Source: Moorena sp. SIOASIH (GTDB lineage: Bacteria; Cyanobacteriota; Cyanobacteriia; Cyanobacteriales; Coleofasciculaceae). From it: 64,000 bases of DNA. A model generated the notes under the pieces. That model saw only the letters and a list, made by a program, of their open reading frames with translations, was not told where the DNA came from and did no database searches. Numbering within the stretch: the stretch's first letter is position 1; each line of letters begins with the position of its first letter. This document shows, piece by piece, positions 27,470-35,958 of this stretch. Position numbers and translations under genes: made by a program. The stretch lies in the NCBI RefSeq assembly GCF_010671925.1, contig NZ_JAAHIH010000001.1, positions 1,183,053-1,247,052 on the forward strand, written 5' to 3'.

Positions 27470-27622
27470 CTACATCAAGCCCAAGAAGTGTAGTACACCT
27501 TGACCAGTAATATATTCTGTGACTAAAGCAGCGATGAAGCCGATCATAGCTAGACGACCATTTAAGTTTTCTGCTTTAGACGTGAAACCGAACTTGGCTT
27601 CGTTAGACTCTTGATTGGACAT
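27470..27622 (-). CDS. hli: high-light-inducible protein (HLIP/SCP)
   Basis: A 50-residue one-helix chlorophyll-binding protein, short enough to be overlooked. The chlorophyll a/b-binding motif is clear: [20 protein letters not shown] (about residues 18-37), followed by [12 protein letters not shown]. HLIPs bind chlorophyll and carotenoids, protect photosystem II assembly intermediates and are induced by high light and other stress. The ATG at 27622 and TAG at 27470 are unambiguous. Monocistronic with its own terminator; divergent from the exported peroxiredoxin gene, another photo-oxidative stress function. Confidence 0.95.
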   Translation of the reverse strand: MSNQESNEAKFGFTSKAENLNGRLAMIGFIAALVTEYITGQGVLHFLGLM

Positions 27623-27791
27623 GGTTCTTTGCTCCGCTAATTTACTCTGTGTAGCCCGTTTATATTAAAAAATGTAACAAATTATTGGCTAAATGTCAAT
27701 TATCTGCATAGGCAAGCGGGATGAATTGTGTATAAAGTCTTAGTTGATCAATCATGTAAACTTATGTAAAGTATAATTTTCTGTTTTGATC

Positions 27792-28349
27792 ATGATCTCT
27801 CGTCGCGCATTGCTCAGCAGTCTTTTGGCTAGCTTTATCGTTTTGCTAGCTTGGATAAATTTTGCCAACCCTGTCCATGCTCTCGGTGGCAAACAACCTC
27901 CTCTAAATCAACCCGCACCCGAGTTCACCCTACCAACCAATACTGGTAAGGGTTCGGTGTCCCTCTCCGATTATCACGGTAAGTGGGTCGTACTCTATTT
28001 CTACCCCAAAGACTTTACTAGTGGTTGCACCTTGGAAGCTAACAGATTTCAGCAAGATTTGCCCAAATATATGGAGAGAAATGCGCAGATCCTAGGGGTG
28101 AGTGTGGATGATGTCGATTCTCACGCGGAGTTTTGTGACTCAGAGGGTTTACATTTCCCACTTTTAGCTGACACCGATGGCTCTGTGAGCAAGGCTTATG
28201 GTTCTTGGCTAGGTATTATGTCCCTACGCCATACCTATATCATTGATCCAGAAGGCATTCTACGGGAAATATTCCTTGGTGTGATACCAGCAATTCATAG
28301 CCAGGAAGTACTGGCTCGTCTGGATAAGTTAATGTCTACTTCTTTCTGA
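27792..28349 (+). CDS. exported peroxiredoxin, PrxQ/BCP type
   Basis: About 185 residues. An N-terminal signal peptide (MISRRALLSSLLASFIVLLA, cleavage probably after HA) directs it to the lumen or periplasm. The thioredoxin-fold peroxidase core has the peroxidatic Cys in DFTSGCTLEANRF. Classical PrxQ has a resolving Cys five residues later; here that position is Asn, and the only other obvious Cys is in EFCDSEGL, so a 1-Cys or atypical mechanism is likely. ATG at 27792 is preferred over a TTG two codons upstream. Divergent from hli. Confidence 0.9.
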   Translation: MISRRALLSSLLASFIVLLAWINFANPVHALGGKQPPLNQPAPEFTLPTNTGKGSVSLSDYHGKWVVLYFYPKDFTSGCTLEANRFQQDLPKYMERNAQILGVSVDDVDSHAEFCDSEGLHFPLLADTDGSVSKAYGSWLGIMSLRHTYIIDPEGILREIFLGVIPAIHSQEVLARLDKLMSTSF

Positions 28350-28510
28350 GTTGATTTCCCACGTACGATTAAGCTTTAACAAGATTTATGCCCTGAGGAG
28401 GTCTAATCTCTGGTGTAATATCTCTGGTCTAATTTATATAGATAGAGTTTAACCAAATCAACTCATTTCTAGATATAGCTCTACATATAGCTTGAGTGCC
28501 TAAGTCCTAT

Positions 28511-29296
28511 TTAAGCATCCTTGAAGGAGGCTACTGAAAGTAGGCTGAGTACTGAAGCTGGATCATCAACAGTAGCGCTGCTTAGCTTAACATTGTCAAT
28601 GATGAGTCCAGACTGAGTTTGATTACTCAATTCATTCACAACACCAAAGCCTAGGCTGTAGGTTCCAGCAGTAGTGAAGGTATGAGTAAATGCTTTAAAT
28701 CCGGTTTGGTTGTAAAAGTTGTTCGGTGCTTGACTAAAGACCCCTAGGATTGGGTTAGCTAGTTCATAGACAATTTGGGACTTGGGAGAACTAAGGCAAA
28801 AGAAAGCGAAGTCGGCAACAATAGCCTCATCTCCCACGTCTTCATTGGTGAGAAAATTCCAATCAAAGGTTAAGGTATCACCAACACCAGGAGTAATCAT
28901 TTGTTGGATAGCAGCACCTCTGACTACCTTGCTAGAAGTACCAAATATGCCAACGGTGTCTAAAATTTTCTGGGCAATACAATCGAGAGTTCCTGTGGAC
29001 AGGTATAAAAACTCCTCTAGTTTAGAGGCTGATGGCGCTTTTGGCTGGCCTGTTCTGGTGACTTCGGTATTGCTAGTTCTTAGTAAAAGCTGCTTTTCTC
29101 CCTCTGTTGGAGTAATGCCAAAACTAGCTCTTTTGATCCCACCTGGTCCTAGCTTTTGCCAGCCTTTAAGTCCTTCTTCAAAGCCACCATTAACTAGTTT
29201 AACTGGTTGCTCAGCACTAGAAAAACTAGACGAGTCAACCAGATAGTTGATTTCTTTTCTTAAAGTGGACTGTTTTGGCATTTGAGACGTGGACAT
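28511..29296 (-). CDS. PEP-CTERM-like secreted-type protein lacking its sorting tail
   Basis: A 261-residue protein containing LVNGGFEEGLKGWQKLG (about residues 33-49), a start typical of carbohydrate-binding-like jelly-roll domains, and TAGTYSLGFGVVN...GLIIDNVKL near the end. It finishes DDPASVLSLLSVASFKDA, which looks like the start of a PEP-CTERM motif (PEPASVLSLL...) but stops before a membrane helix and Arg cluster would appear. No N-terminal signal peptide is visible. It may be a decayed surface protein or a cytosolic derivative. Function unknown. Confidence 0.6.
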   Translation of the reverse strand: MSTSQMPKQSTLRKEINYLVDSSSFSSAEQPVKLVNGGFEEGLKGWQKLGPGGIKRASFGITPTEGEKQLLLRTSNTEVTRTGQPKAPSASKLEEFLYLSTGTLDCIAQKILDTVGIFGTSSKVVRGAAIQQMITPGVGDTLTFDWNFLTNEDVGDEAIVADFAFFCLSSPKSQIVYELANPILGVFSQAPNNFYNQTGFKAFTHTFTTAGTYSLGFGVVNELSNQTQSGLIIDNVKLSSATVDDPASVLSLLSVASFKDA

Positions 29297-29722
29297 AAAA
29301 TTAATTTTTCTAGAACGCTAAAGGTTGAAACGACGATGATTCCAGAAAAATCAGAGGCAATCTTAACTTTTGACATGAGCACCAACCGTATTAACACCCT
29401 GATTAATCTGATCAGTTTGATGATCGTCTAATGACTAATGAACGTATTGTGTAAATTTTTACACGGTTGTTTCCTTAAAAGTCAATGTATATAGGTAATC
29501 TTTACAAGATATTTATATTTGGATATTTATTCATTAAGTTTCCGAGAAGAAACAATTAACTATAACCTTTAAAAATTAAAATTAGAGTTTTGATTTGTCA
29601 CTAAGCTTCCAATGTAAAGATTTTGTAAAGGAATCTGTTCAATTCAGGTTAATTCATTACTGTTCCAAAATCAGAGCAAAAGGAACAGCAAAGATTGTTC
29701 AGCTTTTTTAAAGTTTTCCTAT
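29297..29722. other. AT-rich intergenic region
   Basis: Upstream region of the PEP-CTERM-like gene and 3' region of lpxD. A small hairpin GAACA...TGTTC (about 29682-29700) may terminate lpxD. Otherwise nothing seen. Confidence 0.4.
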
Positions 29723-30775
29723 TTATTTTTTATATTTAAAGTTTCGCTCAAGTTGTTTTAATATTTTATACATTTCCGGAAGCCGATTGTAGATGGCAGA
29801 TATTTTTAGCCAGAGTTTGTTGGAAATAGCAGGATAGCCAGAAACTACACTTCCGGGTTCTACATCTTTGTGGATTCCCGATTTAGCGGTCACAATTGCT
29901 CCATCCCCAACTTTCACTTGATTCGCAATTCCTACCTGACCCGCCAGCAGCACTTGATTACCCACTTTCACTCCTCCAGATAATCCGACTTGGGCTGCCA
30001 AGGCACAGTTTTGTCCCACCAAAGAGCCGTGACCAATATGTACCAAATTATCTAATTTAGTGTTGCGTCCAATGCGGGTTTCCCCAACCGCTGGACGGTC
30101 AATAGTGCTGTTACAGCCAACTTCCACCCCATCTTCTAAGACCGTGTAGCCAGACTGTTGCATTTTATACCACCCTTGGGGGGTTGGCACAAAGCCAAAC
30201 CCTTCAGCACCAATGACTGCACCACTATGAATCACACAATCGTTACCAATGCGGCTTCGTTCATGAATAGTGCAGTTGGCATGTAGAACAGTGCGATCGC
30301 CTATTTCTACTTCAGGATATAGTACTACATTAGGATGGATACAGACCTGATTGCCAATCTTTACCCCTGCTGAAATTATGACGAAAGGTCCAATATAGAC
30401 ATCTGTTCCTAACTGAGCATCTGGGTCAATCACTGCAGTGGGGTGGATCACTGGTGCTGGTTGAAAGGGTTGATAGAAACATGCGATCGCATGAGCAAAT
30501 AGTAATCTCGGTTCAGATGTCCCTACCCAAGCAATACCTCTTTCTGTCGCTTTTGCCTGTAATGCTTCATCCAGGGACAAAATTAAGGCACTCGCCTGGG
30601 TTTTTTCCACCATGTGGGCAAACTTGGGTCCCTCAATATAACTGAGAGTGCCTGGGGTGGCTTGATCGATGGGAGCAACTCCGGTAATTTCAGGGTTAAG
30701 CTCTGTATCGCTATTCAGGCTATGGCACAAAGACGCTGTACTACCCAGGTGTTCTATTAAAAGACTAAATTTCAT
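29723..30775 (-). CDS. lpxD: UDP-3-O-acylglucosamine N-acyltransferase
   Basis: A 350-residue acyltransferase of lipid A biosynthesis, adding the N-linked acyl chain to UDP-3-O-acylglucosamine in the cytosol. The N-terminal uridine-binding domain is followed from about residue 110 by a left-handed beta-helix of hexapeptide repeats (VIHPTAVIDPDAQLGTDVYI; VKIGNQVCIHPNVVLYPE). The catalytic His region is LDNLVHIGHGSLVG, and GAEGFGFVPTPQGWYKM is the typical LpxD segment. Length and order fit. No other lpx gene is nearby. Confidence 0.95.
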   Translation of the reverse strand: MKFSLLIEHLGSTASLCHSLNSDTELNPEITGVAPIDQATPGTLSYIEGPKFAHMVEKTQASALILSLDEALQAKATERGIAWVGTSEPRLLFAHAIACFYQPFQPAPVIHPTAVIDPDAQLGTDVYIGPFVIISAGVKIGNQVCIHPNVVLYPEVEIGDRTVLHANCTIHERSRIGNDCVIHSGAVIGAEGFGFVPTPQGWYKMQQSGYTVLEDGVEVGCNSTIDRPAVGETRIGRNTKLDNLVHIGHGSLVGQNCALAAQVGLSGGVKVGNQVLLAGQVGIANQVKVGDGAIVTAKSGIHKDVEPGSVVSGYPAISNKLWLKISAIYNRLPEMYKILKQLERNFKYKK

Positions 30776-31045
30776 GGCTCGGAGATAGGTGGGAATGGAA
30801 TTTCACTTCTGGAATGATAGGATAAGTTGGGGAGTAAGCACCATTACTATTGAGTCAGTTACATCGGATTCACAATGCCTTAGTTATCTTGGCTGTTCCT
30901 AGCCCTTAAGTTATTCCATCACTCCAATTGGCTTTGGATATTTTAGTCATTAGTCAACAAGTTCTTTAGTTTCATCCATAGATGGAACTAATTAAGACCT
31001 TGAACGTTTAATGACCAAAAAGATGGGTTTCAAGCCCCGTCCTTC

Positions 31046-31073
31046 GTTGGCCTTTGGCCACGCTACGCGAACG
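31046..31073. repeat. dispersed palindromic repeat in the loop of a left-end hairpin
   Basis: TTGGCCTTTGGCCACGCTAC then GCGAAC, placed between the two arms of the copy-A left hairpin; the sister element at 46 kb has only a TCTA-type loop there. Confidence 0.8.
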
Positions 31074-31501
31074 ACGGCTTTCAAGTAATGTGCTAGAATA
31101 TGCATAGTGGCCTAACACAGACAGGAAAAGTCGGTACTGTCATAATTTCACGAGCGTTTTGCGATGTTAGCACTTGAGGCGCGAAAAACCTCATTAAAAA
31201 CGTATGGATCCGTGCCAGATCCCGAAAACCAGTAAAGCAAACTTTGAAAACAAAAGTACCGTGGGGTTAGAAGTTACCGTAAGAAGAGTGGAGCCTTAAG
31301 CAAAAAGTTTTAACCCTTTTACCCATAGCCGACTAACCATAAAGGCGACCCTCTGATAAGGTTTCGTCTCCGGCACACGGAAACTGAGGAAACTCAACGC
31401 TTAGGGAGACAAGCCCACGCTCGGTTAGTTAAATTAGGCTAGATGTTTGGTTTTTAACGGGCATTTGGCTTAAATATTGCCTTTGACGGATAGCTAATTT
31501 T

Positions 31502-31553
31502 AGCGATGCAGCGCGGTCTTGGGGGTTTCCCCCATGAGCGACTGCATCAAGAC
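31502..31553 (-). repeat. dispersed palindrome GATGCAG...CTGCATC, copy 1
   Basis: GATGCAGTCGCTCATGGGGG then AAACCCCCAAGACCGCG and CTGCATC, in reverse orientation; inserted in the copy-A element. Other copies: 42222, 48307, 63603. Confidence 0.85.
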
Positions 31554-32074
31554 AAGGCATGTCGAGGAACTAAGAATCCCCGTTCTTACAGGACGGGGAG
31601 TGTCAATAACGACTAATCAATCATGTCTGGTGGTGCTAAAGCAAACTTAAGAACACTTTTGGGGTTTCTAGTGACGGCGGCACACCATCAGACTGTTCAG
31701 GATCTGGTGGACTAATATAAAGTAGTAAGTTGAGCAATATTGTGATAGTAAGTGCCTGAAAAACTTTCTTAAACACGAGCCACACTCCTCATTCCGAATA
31801 TATAGTCTTGGTGAAACAATCGAAAACGATGCTACTTGACTGAGATACGAACTTTCTAAAAATTGATACACCCGTGAAGGTAATTAACTCTACCAGTTTA
31901 TTTAAGCAACCATATAAGTGCCAAGTTATATGTTCCGCCTCAGTGACTGGCACAGTGCAAAGGGTTGCTCCTAAATAATTCTGTGTAATTTAATAGATTG
32001 GGGGTAGCCGAGATTAGAACCAAAGCAAGAGTTTGCTAGTCGCTACAATGTAAAGAAAAACCAATATAGCACCC

Positions 32075-32170
32075 ACCTGGGGTCAGTACCCTACTCTTGC
32101 CTAGAGAGGACTCCCTCGCCTAGTCATGCAAGATAGCTGACCAGCCTAAGACCTGCGAAGTCTAGGTTAT
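32075..32170. ncRNA. candidate structured RNA or leader upstream of clpP
   Basis: Nested pairing: GGTCAG (32081-32086) with CTGACC (32137-32142), TCTTGC (32095-32100) with GCAAGA (32128-32133), and GAGG (32106-32109) with CCTC (32114-32117), followed by CCTAAGAC (32145-32152) with GTCTAGG (32160-32166). This forms two adjacent hairpins with no coding frame. I could not match it to a named family; the strand is unknown. Confidence 0.4.
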
Positions 32171-32271
32171 CGGCAAGGGTTAAAGTTCCTACCTTAGGAT
32201 GGGATGCCAGTCCGAAGCTGATTAACTAGATCGTTAAACAGTCCTACTAGGGGTAAGACAGTGCCATCAGA

Positions 32272-32341
32272 AGAATGAAGAATGAAGAATGAGGAATGAA
32301 GAATTTAAAATTCTAAATTCTAAATTCTAAATTCTACATTC
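32272..32341. repeat. two-phase heptamer array
   Basis: Ten consecutive 7-bp units: AGAATGA-type, then TAAATTC-type; the two halves are partly complementary and could fold back. Confidence 0.85.
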
Positions 32342-32546
32342 TGACAGGATAGTACCGACCGATAACAAGCCGCGAGGCAAACATGAGGTTCTGCTTCGAT
32401 AGGCTATGAAGGCTGTTAACAGGAACGGGTATGAACTGCATCTGTTCTCCCCACATTCATCCAAGGGGGTTTTAACCGCCCTTTGTGTTCGTTTTTTCTC
32501 CCCAGTTGCCCATACACGGGGTTTACAAATTTCACGCTTATTTTTT

Positions 32547-33149
32547 ATGATTCCTACAGTTATCGAGCAATCAGGTCGTGGTGAACGTGCCTTTGACATT
32601 TACTCTCGTTTGTTGCGAGAGCGCATTGTATTCCTCGGACAACAGATTGATTCTGACTTAGCTAACTTAGTGGTTGCCCAATTACTCTTTCTAGAAGCTG
32701 ATGACCAGGAAAAAGATATTTACCTGTACATCAACTCTCCCGGTGGTTCAGTGACTGCGGGCATGGGCATTTTCGATACGATGAATCAAGTTGGTCCGGA
32801 CGTTTGCACTATCTGTGTTGGACTAGCAGCTAGTATGGGGGCTTTCTTACTCAGTGCTGGTGCTAAGGGTAAACGCATGAGCTTGCCCCACTCCCGGATT
32901 ATGATTCATCAGCCACTGGGGGGAGCACAGGGACAGGCAAGCGATATAGAAATCCAAGCAAAAGAAATCCTCTACCACAAGCAGCAGCTGAACAAGTATT
33001 TAGCAGAACATACCGGTCAGCCACTGGAAAGGATTCAGGAGGATACCGAGCGGGATTTCTTCATGTCAGCGAATGAGGCTAAGGACTATGGTTTAATCGA
33101 CCAGGTCATTGAGCGACGTCCCATAGCAACCCCTTTCCCAACAAAGTAA
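32547..33149 (+). CDS. clpP: ATP-dependent Clp protease proteolytic subunit
   Basis: A 200-residue ClpP serine protease: [20 protein letters not shown] start, [16 protein letters not shown] oxyanion region, catalytic Ser in [19 protein letters not shown], catalytic His in [16 protein letters not shown], catalytic Asp region DRDFFM-like ([18 protein letters not shown]). Forms the tetradecameric chamber fed by ClpC/ClpX. ATG at 32547 gives the family N-terminus; the 47 upstream in-frame codons contain no conserved sequence. No clpX or second clpP is adjacent. Confidence 0.96.
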   Translation: MIPTVIEQSGRGERAFDIYSRLLRERIVFLGQQIDSDLANLVVAQLLFLEADDQEKDIYLYINSPGGSVTAGMGIFDTMNQVGPDVCTICVGLAASMGAFLLSAGAKGKRMSLPHSRIMIHQPLGGAQGQASDIEIQAKEILYHKQQLNKYLAEHTGQPLERIQEDTERDFFMSANEAKDYGLIDQVIERRPIATPFPTK

Positions 33150-33240
33150 TTCCCAAAAAACTAACCCAACAAACTAATTAGTGAGTTCAGACCAAGGCAA
33201 AAGTGATGCATGCCAATGACTAATGACTAATGATTAAAAC

Positions 33241-33935
33241 ATGGACATTGTAGAAAGCCTGAAAATGGCGGTCACGATGCTGGTTGCTAACAAACGGCGT
33301 AGTAGCTTGACCATGTTGGGATTATCATTGGCAATGCTTCGGTAATTGCCGTGGTCAGGATTGGGGAAGGTGCTCAGAAGCTTGTAACAGAATAGTTTGA
33401 GACTCTAGAGCCAAATGTAATGTTTGTGCTGCTGGGGTCTCGCCAAGCTCGCCGGACTAAATTTGAGTTACCTAAGATGTTAGTTTGGAGAGACGCTAAA
33501 GCGATCGCTAACCAAGTCCGGACTATTGCTGAAGTGACTCCCGAAATTAACAATCGGCAGTTAATCACCTACCGCAACCGAAATAGTAATTCCCAGGTTA
33601 TGAGAACTACTCGGGAGTTTCTTTCAGTTCGTAGCTTTGAGGTAGCCAAGGGGCGATTTATTTCGGAACTAGACCTGAAGTGGAACAATCGGTTGGTGAG
33701 CGATTGAAAATCTATTGCGGCTTAGGCACAAAATTAATGGTGAAGATAATTTTGGTGTCCAAAGCCAGAAAGATGTCTTGGAAATTGTCAATACCTTCAC
33801 AGGAGCATTGACGCTGATGTTGGCAGCGCTGATGTTGGCAGCGATTGCTGGTATTTCCCTACTAGTTGGCGGTATTAGTGTGATAAATATGATGTTAACC
33901 TGAGTTCGATGACAGAAATTCAGAAGTGTTGACTC
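33241..33935 (+). pseudogene. broken MacB/DevC-like ABC transporter permease
   Basis: Begins MDIVESLKMAVTMLVANKRR, the usual start of MacB-type permeases, then shifts frame after about 34 codons. A second segment (33420-33707) continues in another frame (NVMFVLLGSRQARRTKF; NRQLITYRNRNSNSQV), then a large internal deletion joins to LLRLRHKINGEDNFGVQSQK and the membrane segment LLVGGISVINMMLT, followed by SMTEIQK-like remnants. Several frameshifts, in-frame stops and a deletion of much of the periplasmic domain make function impossible. No companion ATPase or membrane-fusion gene nearby. Confidence 0.85.
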
Positions 33936-34245
33936 CAATCCATGAGACCGTAGTCAGGAGTTAGGATAATAATTCAGAATTATTGGTTATAATACAGAAT
34001 TTAACGCCGTTAAAAAACCTATTTTATCCGAAAAAATTTCTTTTATCAATGATTATGACTCATGGCTTCTGGCTCGAAGCTCCTTCAAGCTACCAACACC
34101 TGAGTTCTATCGAAGTCACGTTGAACAGTTAAGAGTATGAGACAATTTTAGCCATAAGCAATCTTGGTTTTCTGGTAATAGGAGACTAATTGCAAATCTA
34201 TCCATGTGTTACATAAGACTGGGGAAGGATCAGCTAAGCAAAGCG

Positions 34246-34722
34246 ATGCCAAATAAAACCACACCAAATAAAACCACAATCAAACCAGTATCCGTGCAGA
34301 AGCAGTTTCCCTTGACTACTGTAGGGGCACTTGTTGTCAATCCTAGTAGAAGAGTCTTAATTGTCAAAACTACTAAGTGGAAGGGTTTATGGGGTGTACC
34401 GGGAGGTAAAGTAGAATGGGGCGAAACGCTAGAATCGGCACTCCTAAGGGAGTTTCGAGAAGAAGTTGGTCTAGAGTTAACCCAAGTGAGCTTTGGGTTG
34501 TTACAAGAAGCGGTGCTAGACTCTAACTTTGTCCGAGAAGCCCATTTCATTATGGTCAACTACTATGCATTCTCTGCTAGGGAAACGATAACCCCCAACG
34601 AAGAAATTGAGGAATGGGTATGGGTTACTCCGCAACAGGCAATGGAGTATCCCCTCAATACCTATACTCGCGTGTTGATTGAGGATTATCTGCAAAGGCA
34701 ATTACTTGGGAAAACCTACTAG
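34246..34722 (+). CDS. Nudix hydrolase
   Basis: About 158 residues with a full Nudix box, GKVEWGETLESALLREFREE followed by VGL (about residues 56-78 from this start), the Mg-binding and catalytic signature for hydrolysis of nucleoside diphosphates linked to a group X. The N-terminal LTTVGALVVNPSRRVLIVKT is typical. Substrate unknown. ATG at 34246 preferred; ATG at 34204 adds 14 unconserved residues. Its 3' end overlaps the convergent folK by 21 bp. Some Nudix enzymes act on dihydroneopterin triphosphate in folate synthesis, and the folK overlap makes that worth testing, but it is inference. Confidence 0.88.
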   Translation: MPNKTTPNKTTIKPVSVQKQFPLTTVGALVVNPSRRVLIVKTTKWKGLWGVPGGKVEWGETLESALLREFREEVGLELTQVSFGLLQEAVLDSNFVREAHFIMVNYYAFSARETITPNEEIEEWVWVTPQQAMEYPLNTYTRVLIEDYLQRQLLGKTY

Positions 34723-35244
34723 CGAAGTATCAGACAACAACTTAACTCCAGAACAGTCTAGCTTTTGAACCAGTTGGAAAATACTCTGTCCCGAGACTGG
34801 TTCTACCCAATCAGGAGCAATTTCTACCAAGGGCACTAGCACAAAAGCTCTCTGTCTCATACGCGGGTGAGGGATTTGGAGCTCAGGTGTCTGTAGAATC
34901 AAATCATCAAATAAAAGTAAATCTAGGTCTAGGGTTCGTGGTCCCCAATGTTCCTGACGGACTCTACCAAACTCTTGTTCAATTCTTAGCAGAGTCTCTA
35001 GCAATTTCTGGGGACTTAGTTCCACCTCCAAAAGGGCACAACCATTGAGATAATCAGGTTGTGGCGGTCCAACTGGTGCAGTTTTATACCAACTAGAGCA
35101 CAATTTTACGGTAACGCCTAGGGTTTGGTCGAGTTTTCTGAGGGCAGCTTCTAGGATGGCACGAGAGTCACCCAGGTTACTGCCAAGAGCGATCGCGCTC
35201 AATGAAAGCTTTGTGGTTACCAATTTTCCTGAATTATAGACCAT
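34702..35244 (-). CDS. folK: 6-hydroxymethyl-7,8-dihydropterin pyrophosphokinase (HPPK)
   Basis: A 180-residue HPPK of folate biosynthesis, transferring pyrophosphate from ATP to 6-hydroxymethyl-dihydropterin. Signatures: AIALGSNLGDSRA near the N-terminus (about residues 17-29), SSWYKTAPVG, NGCALLEVE, then HWGPRTLDLDLLLFDDL (ATP and Mg binding) and IPHPRMRQRAFVLVPLVEIA. Ends within the 3' end of the convergent Nudix gene. A degraded second folK copy lies at 41303-41529. Confidence 0.96.
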   Translation of the reverse strand: MVYNSGKLVTTKLSLSAIALGSNLGDSRAILEAALRKLDQTLGVTVKLCSSWYKTAPVGPPQPDYLNGCALLEVELSPQKLLETLLRIEQEFGRVRQEHWGPRTLDLDLLLFDDLILQTPELQIPHPRMRQRAFVLVPLVEIAPDWVEPVSGQSIFQLVQKLDCSGVKLLSDTSLVGFPK

Positions 35245-35380
35245 CGACCTTCATCGGTTAACACAGCAGCTTTAGACCACGCCTCAATGGGACTGAGTAT
35301 CACTTATCTTGCATTCACGAGAAGATTCACCCTTCCCAAAGTGGTTTAACCCATTACCTGTTCTATTGTATGGGGGTTTT

Positions 35381-35830
35381 TGAGACTCCCCATGCCTAGA
35401 AGGCAGGGGATTCTAGTTTCAACCACGTTTCTTGCAACGCCGTTACGCGAAGCGTCTGTTGGTGTGTTCATTCCTTTTTCTTGTTACTCAATGATGCTTG
35501 GGACCATAAACTTCACGAGCTTTTTTCCTACCCGATGATCCCTTCTTCTTTTTGTGAATTTTGCGTTGGGAGCCTTTAATATCTTTCTCGGCTGTCTTAT
35601 GGCTGTTCAGGTCTTTGGAAAATCCATATTCACTACATAATCGAGTATTGTACGTGGTGTTGCTTTTTCTTAGCAACACCGGGATTGTCGAGCCAGTATC
35701 TAAGTACTTTATTGCGCACAAATTGAGATGTCCGAATAGCTTCATCTATTGCTTTAGCTTGAGTTTTTTTGACTACAGCCTTGTATGCCAGTACTAACAT
35801 GCTTGCTTTACCTCCTTGTTTGTGTTAACT
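35381..35830 (-). mobile_element. decayed tnpB element
   Basis: Right-end hairpin on the minus strand (CCCC 35388-35391 / GGGG 35406-35409 with GCCT/AGGC nested) ending GGGGAGTCTCA at 35381. It contains the deleted tnpB remnant. The left boundary is estimated. Confidence 0.6.
35488..35800 (-). pseudogene. tnpB remnant with internal deletion
   Basis: From an ATG at 35800 the minus strand reads MLVLAYKAVVKKTQAKAIDE then AIRTSQFVRNKVLRYWLDNP, matching the TnpB N-terminus at 7804 (DEAIRTAQFVRNK). It then shifts frame to TRLCSEYGFSKDLNSH and jumps to a Lys-rich stretch (QRKIHKKKKGSSGRKKAREV) corresponding to the middle of TnpB. All RuvC catalytic residues and the zinc finger are missing. Non-functional. 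Confidence 0.8.
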
Positions 35831-35958
35831 TACTCATGATATAGCTTCTGGACTTCACAGTGCGGAAGGTAGATTAGAAACTTGGGGCTTGTGCCCTCCT
35901 GTTTTTGGTCAGAGAGTTTGTTTTCTGGTTTGATAATAGAAATCATCTAAGTAACACC

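Larger units (their letters stand above)
31012..31606 (+). mobile_element. protein-less IS200/IS605-like element with conserved structured interior (copy A)
   Basis: Left-end hairpin AAGCCCCGTCCTTC...GACGGCTT (about 31032-31080), right-end hairpin CCCCGT/ACGGGG (31579-31598) followed by GAGTGTCAA. The interior has no gene but shares ordered blocks with the minus-strand copy at 46184-46600: GCGAAAAACCTC, CGAAAACCAGTAAA, GTACCGTGGGG, CAACGCTTAGGGAGA, TTAGTTAAATTAGGCT, GGCTTAAATATTGCCTTTG. Two dispersed repeats have inserted: one in the left hairpin loop (31046-31073), one at 31502-31553. Likely a tnpB-deleted element retaining its guide-RNA region. Confidence 0.7.
31607..32546. other. intergenic region before clpP
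   Basis: No credible protein gene. Holds a candidate structured RNA (32075-32170) and a heptamer array (32272-32341: AGAATGA units running into TAAATTC units). The clpP promoter should lie here. Confidence 0.5.

Noticed and set aside
31012..31606. Structured element considered as a group II intron
   Set aside because: No recognisable domain V/VI or 5' GUGYG boundary and no reverse transcriptase; the end hairpins and TGTCAA right end fit IS200/IS605.
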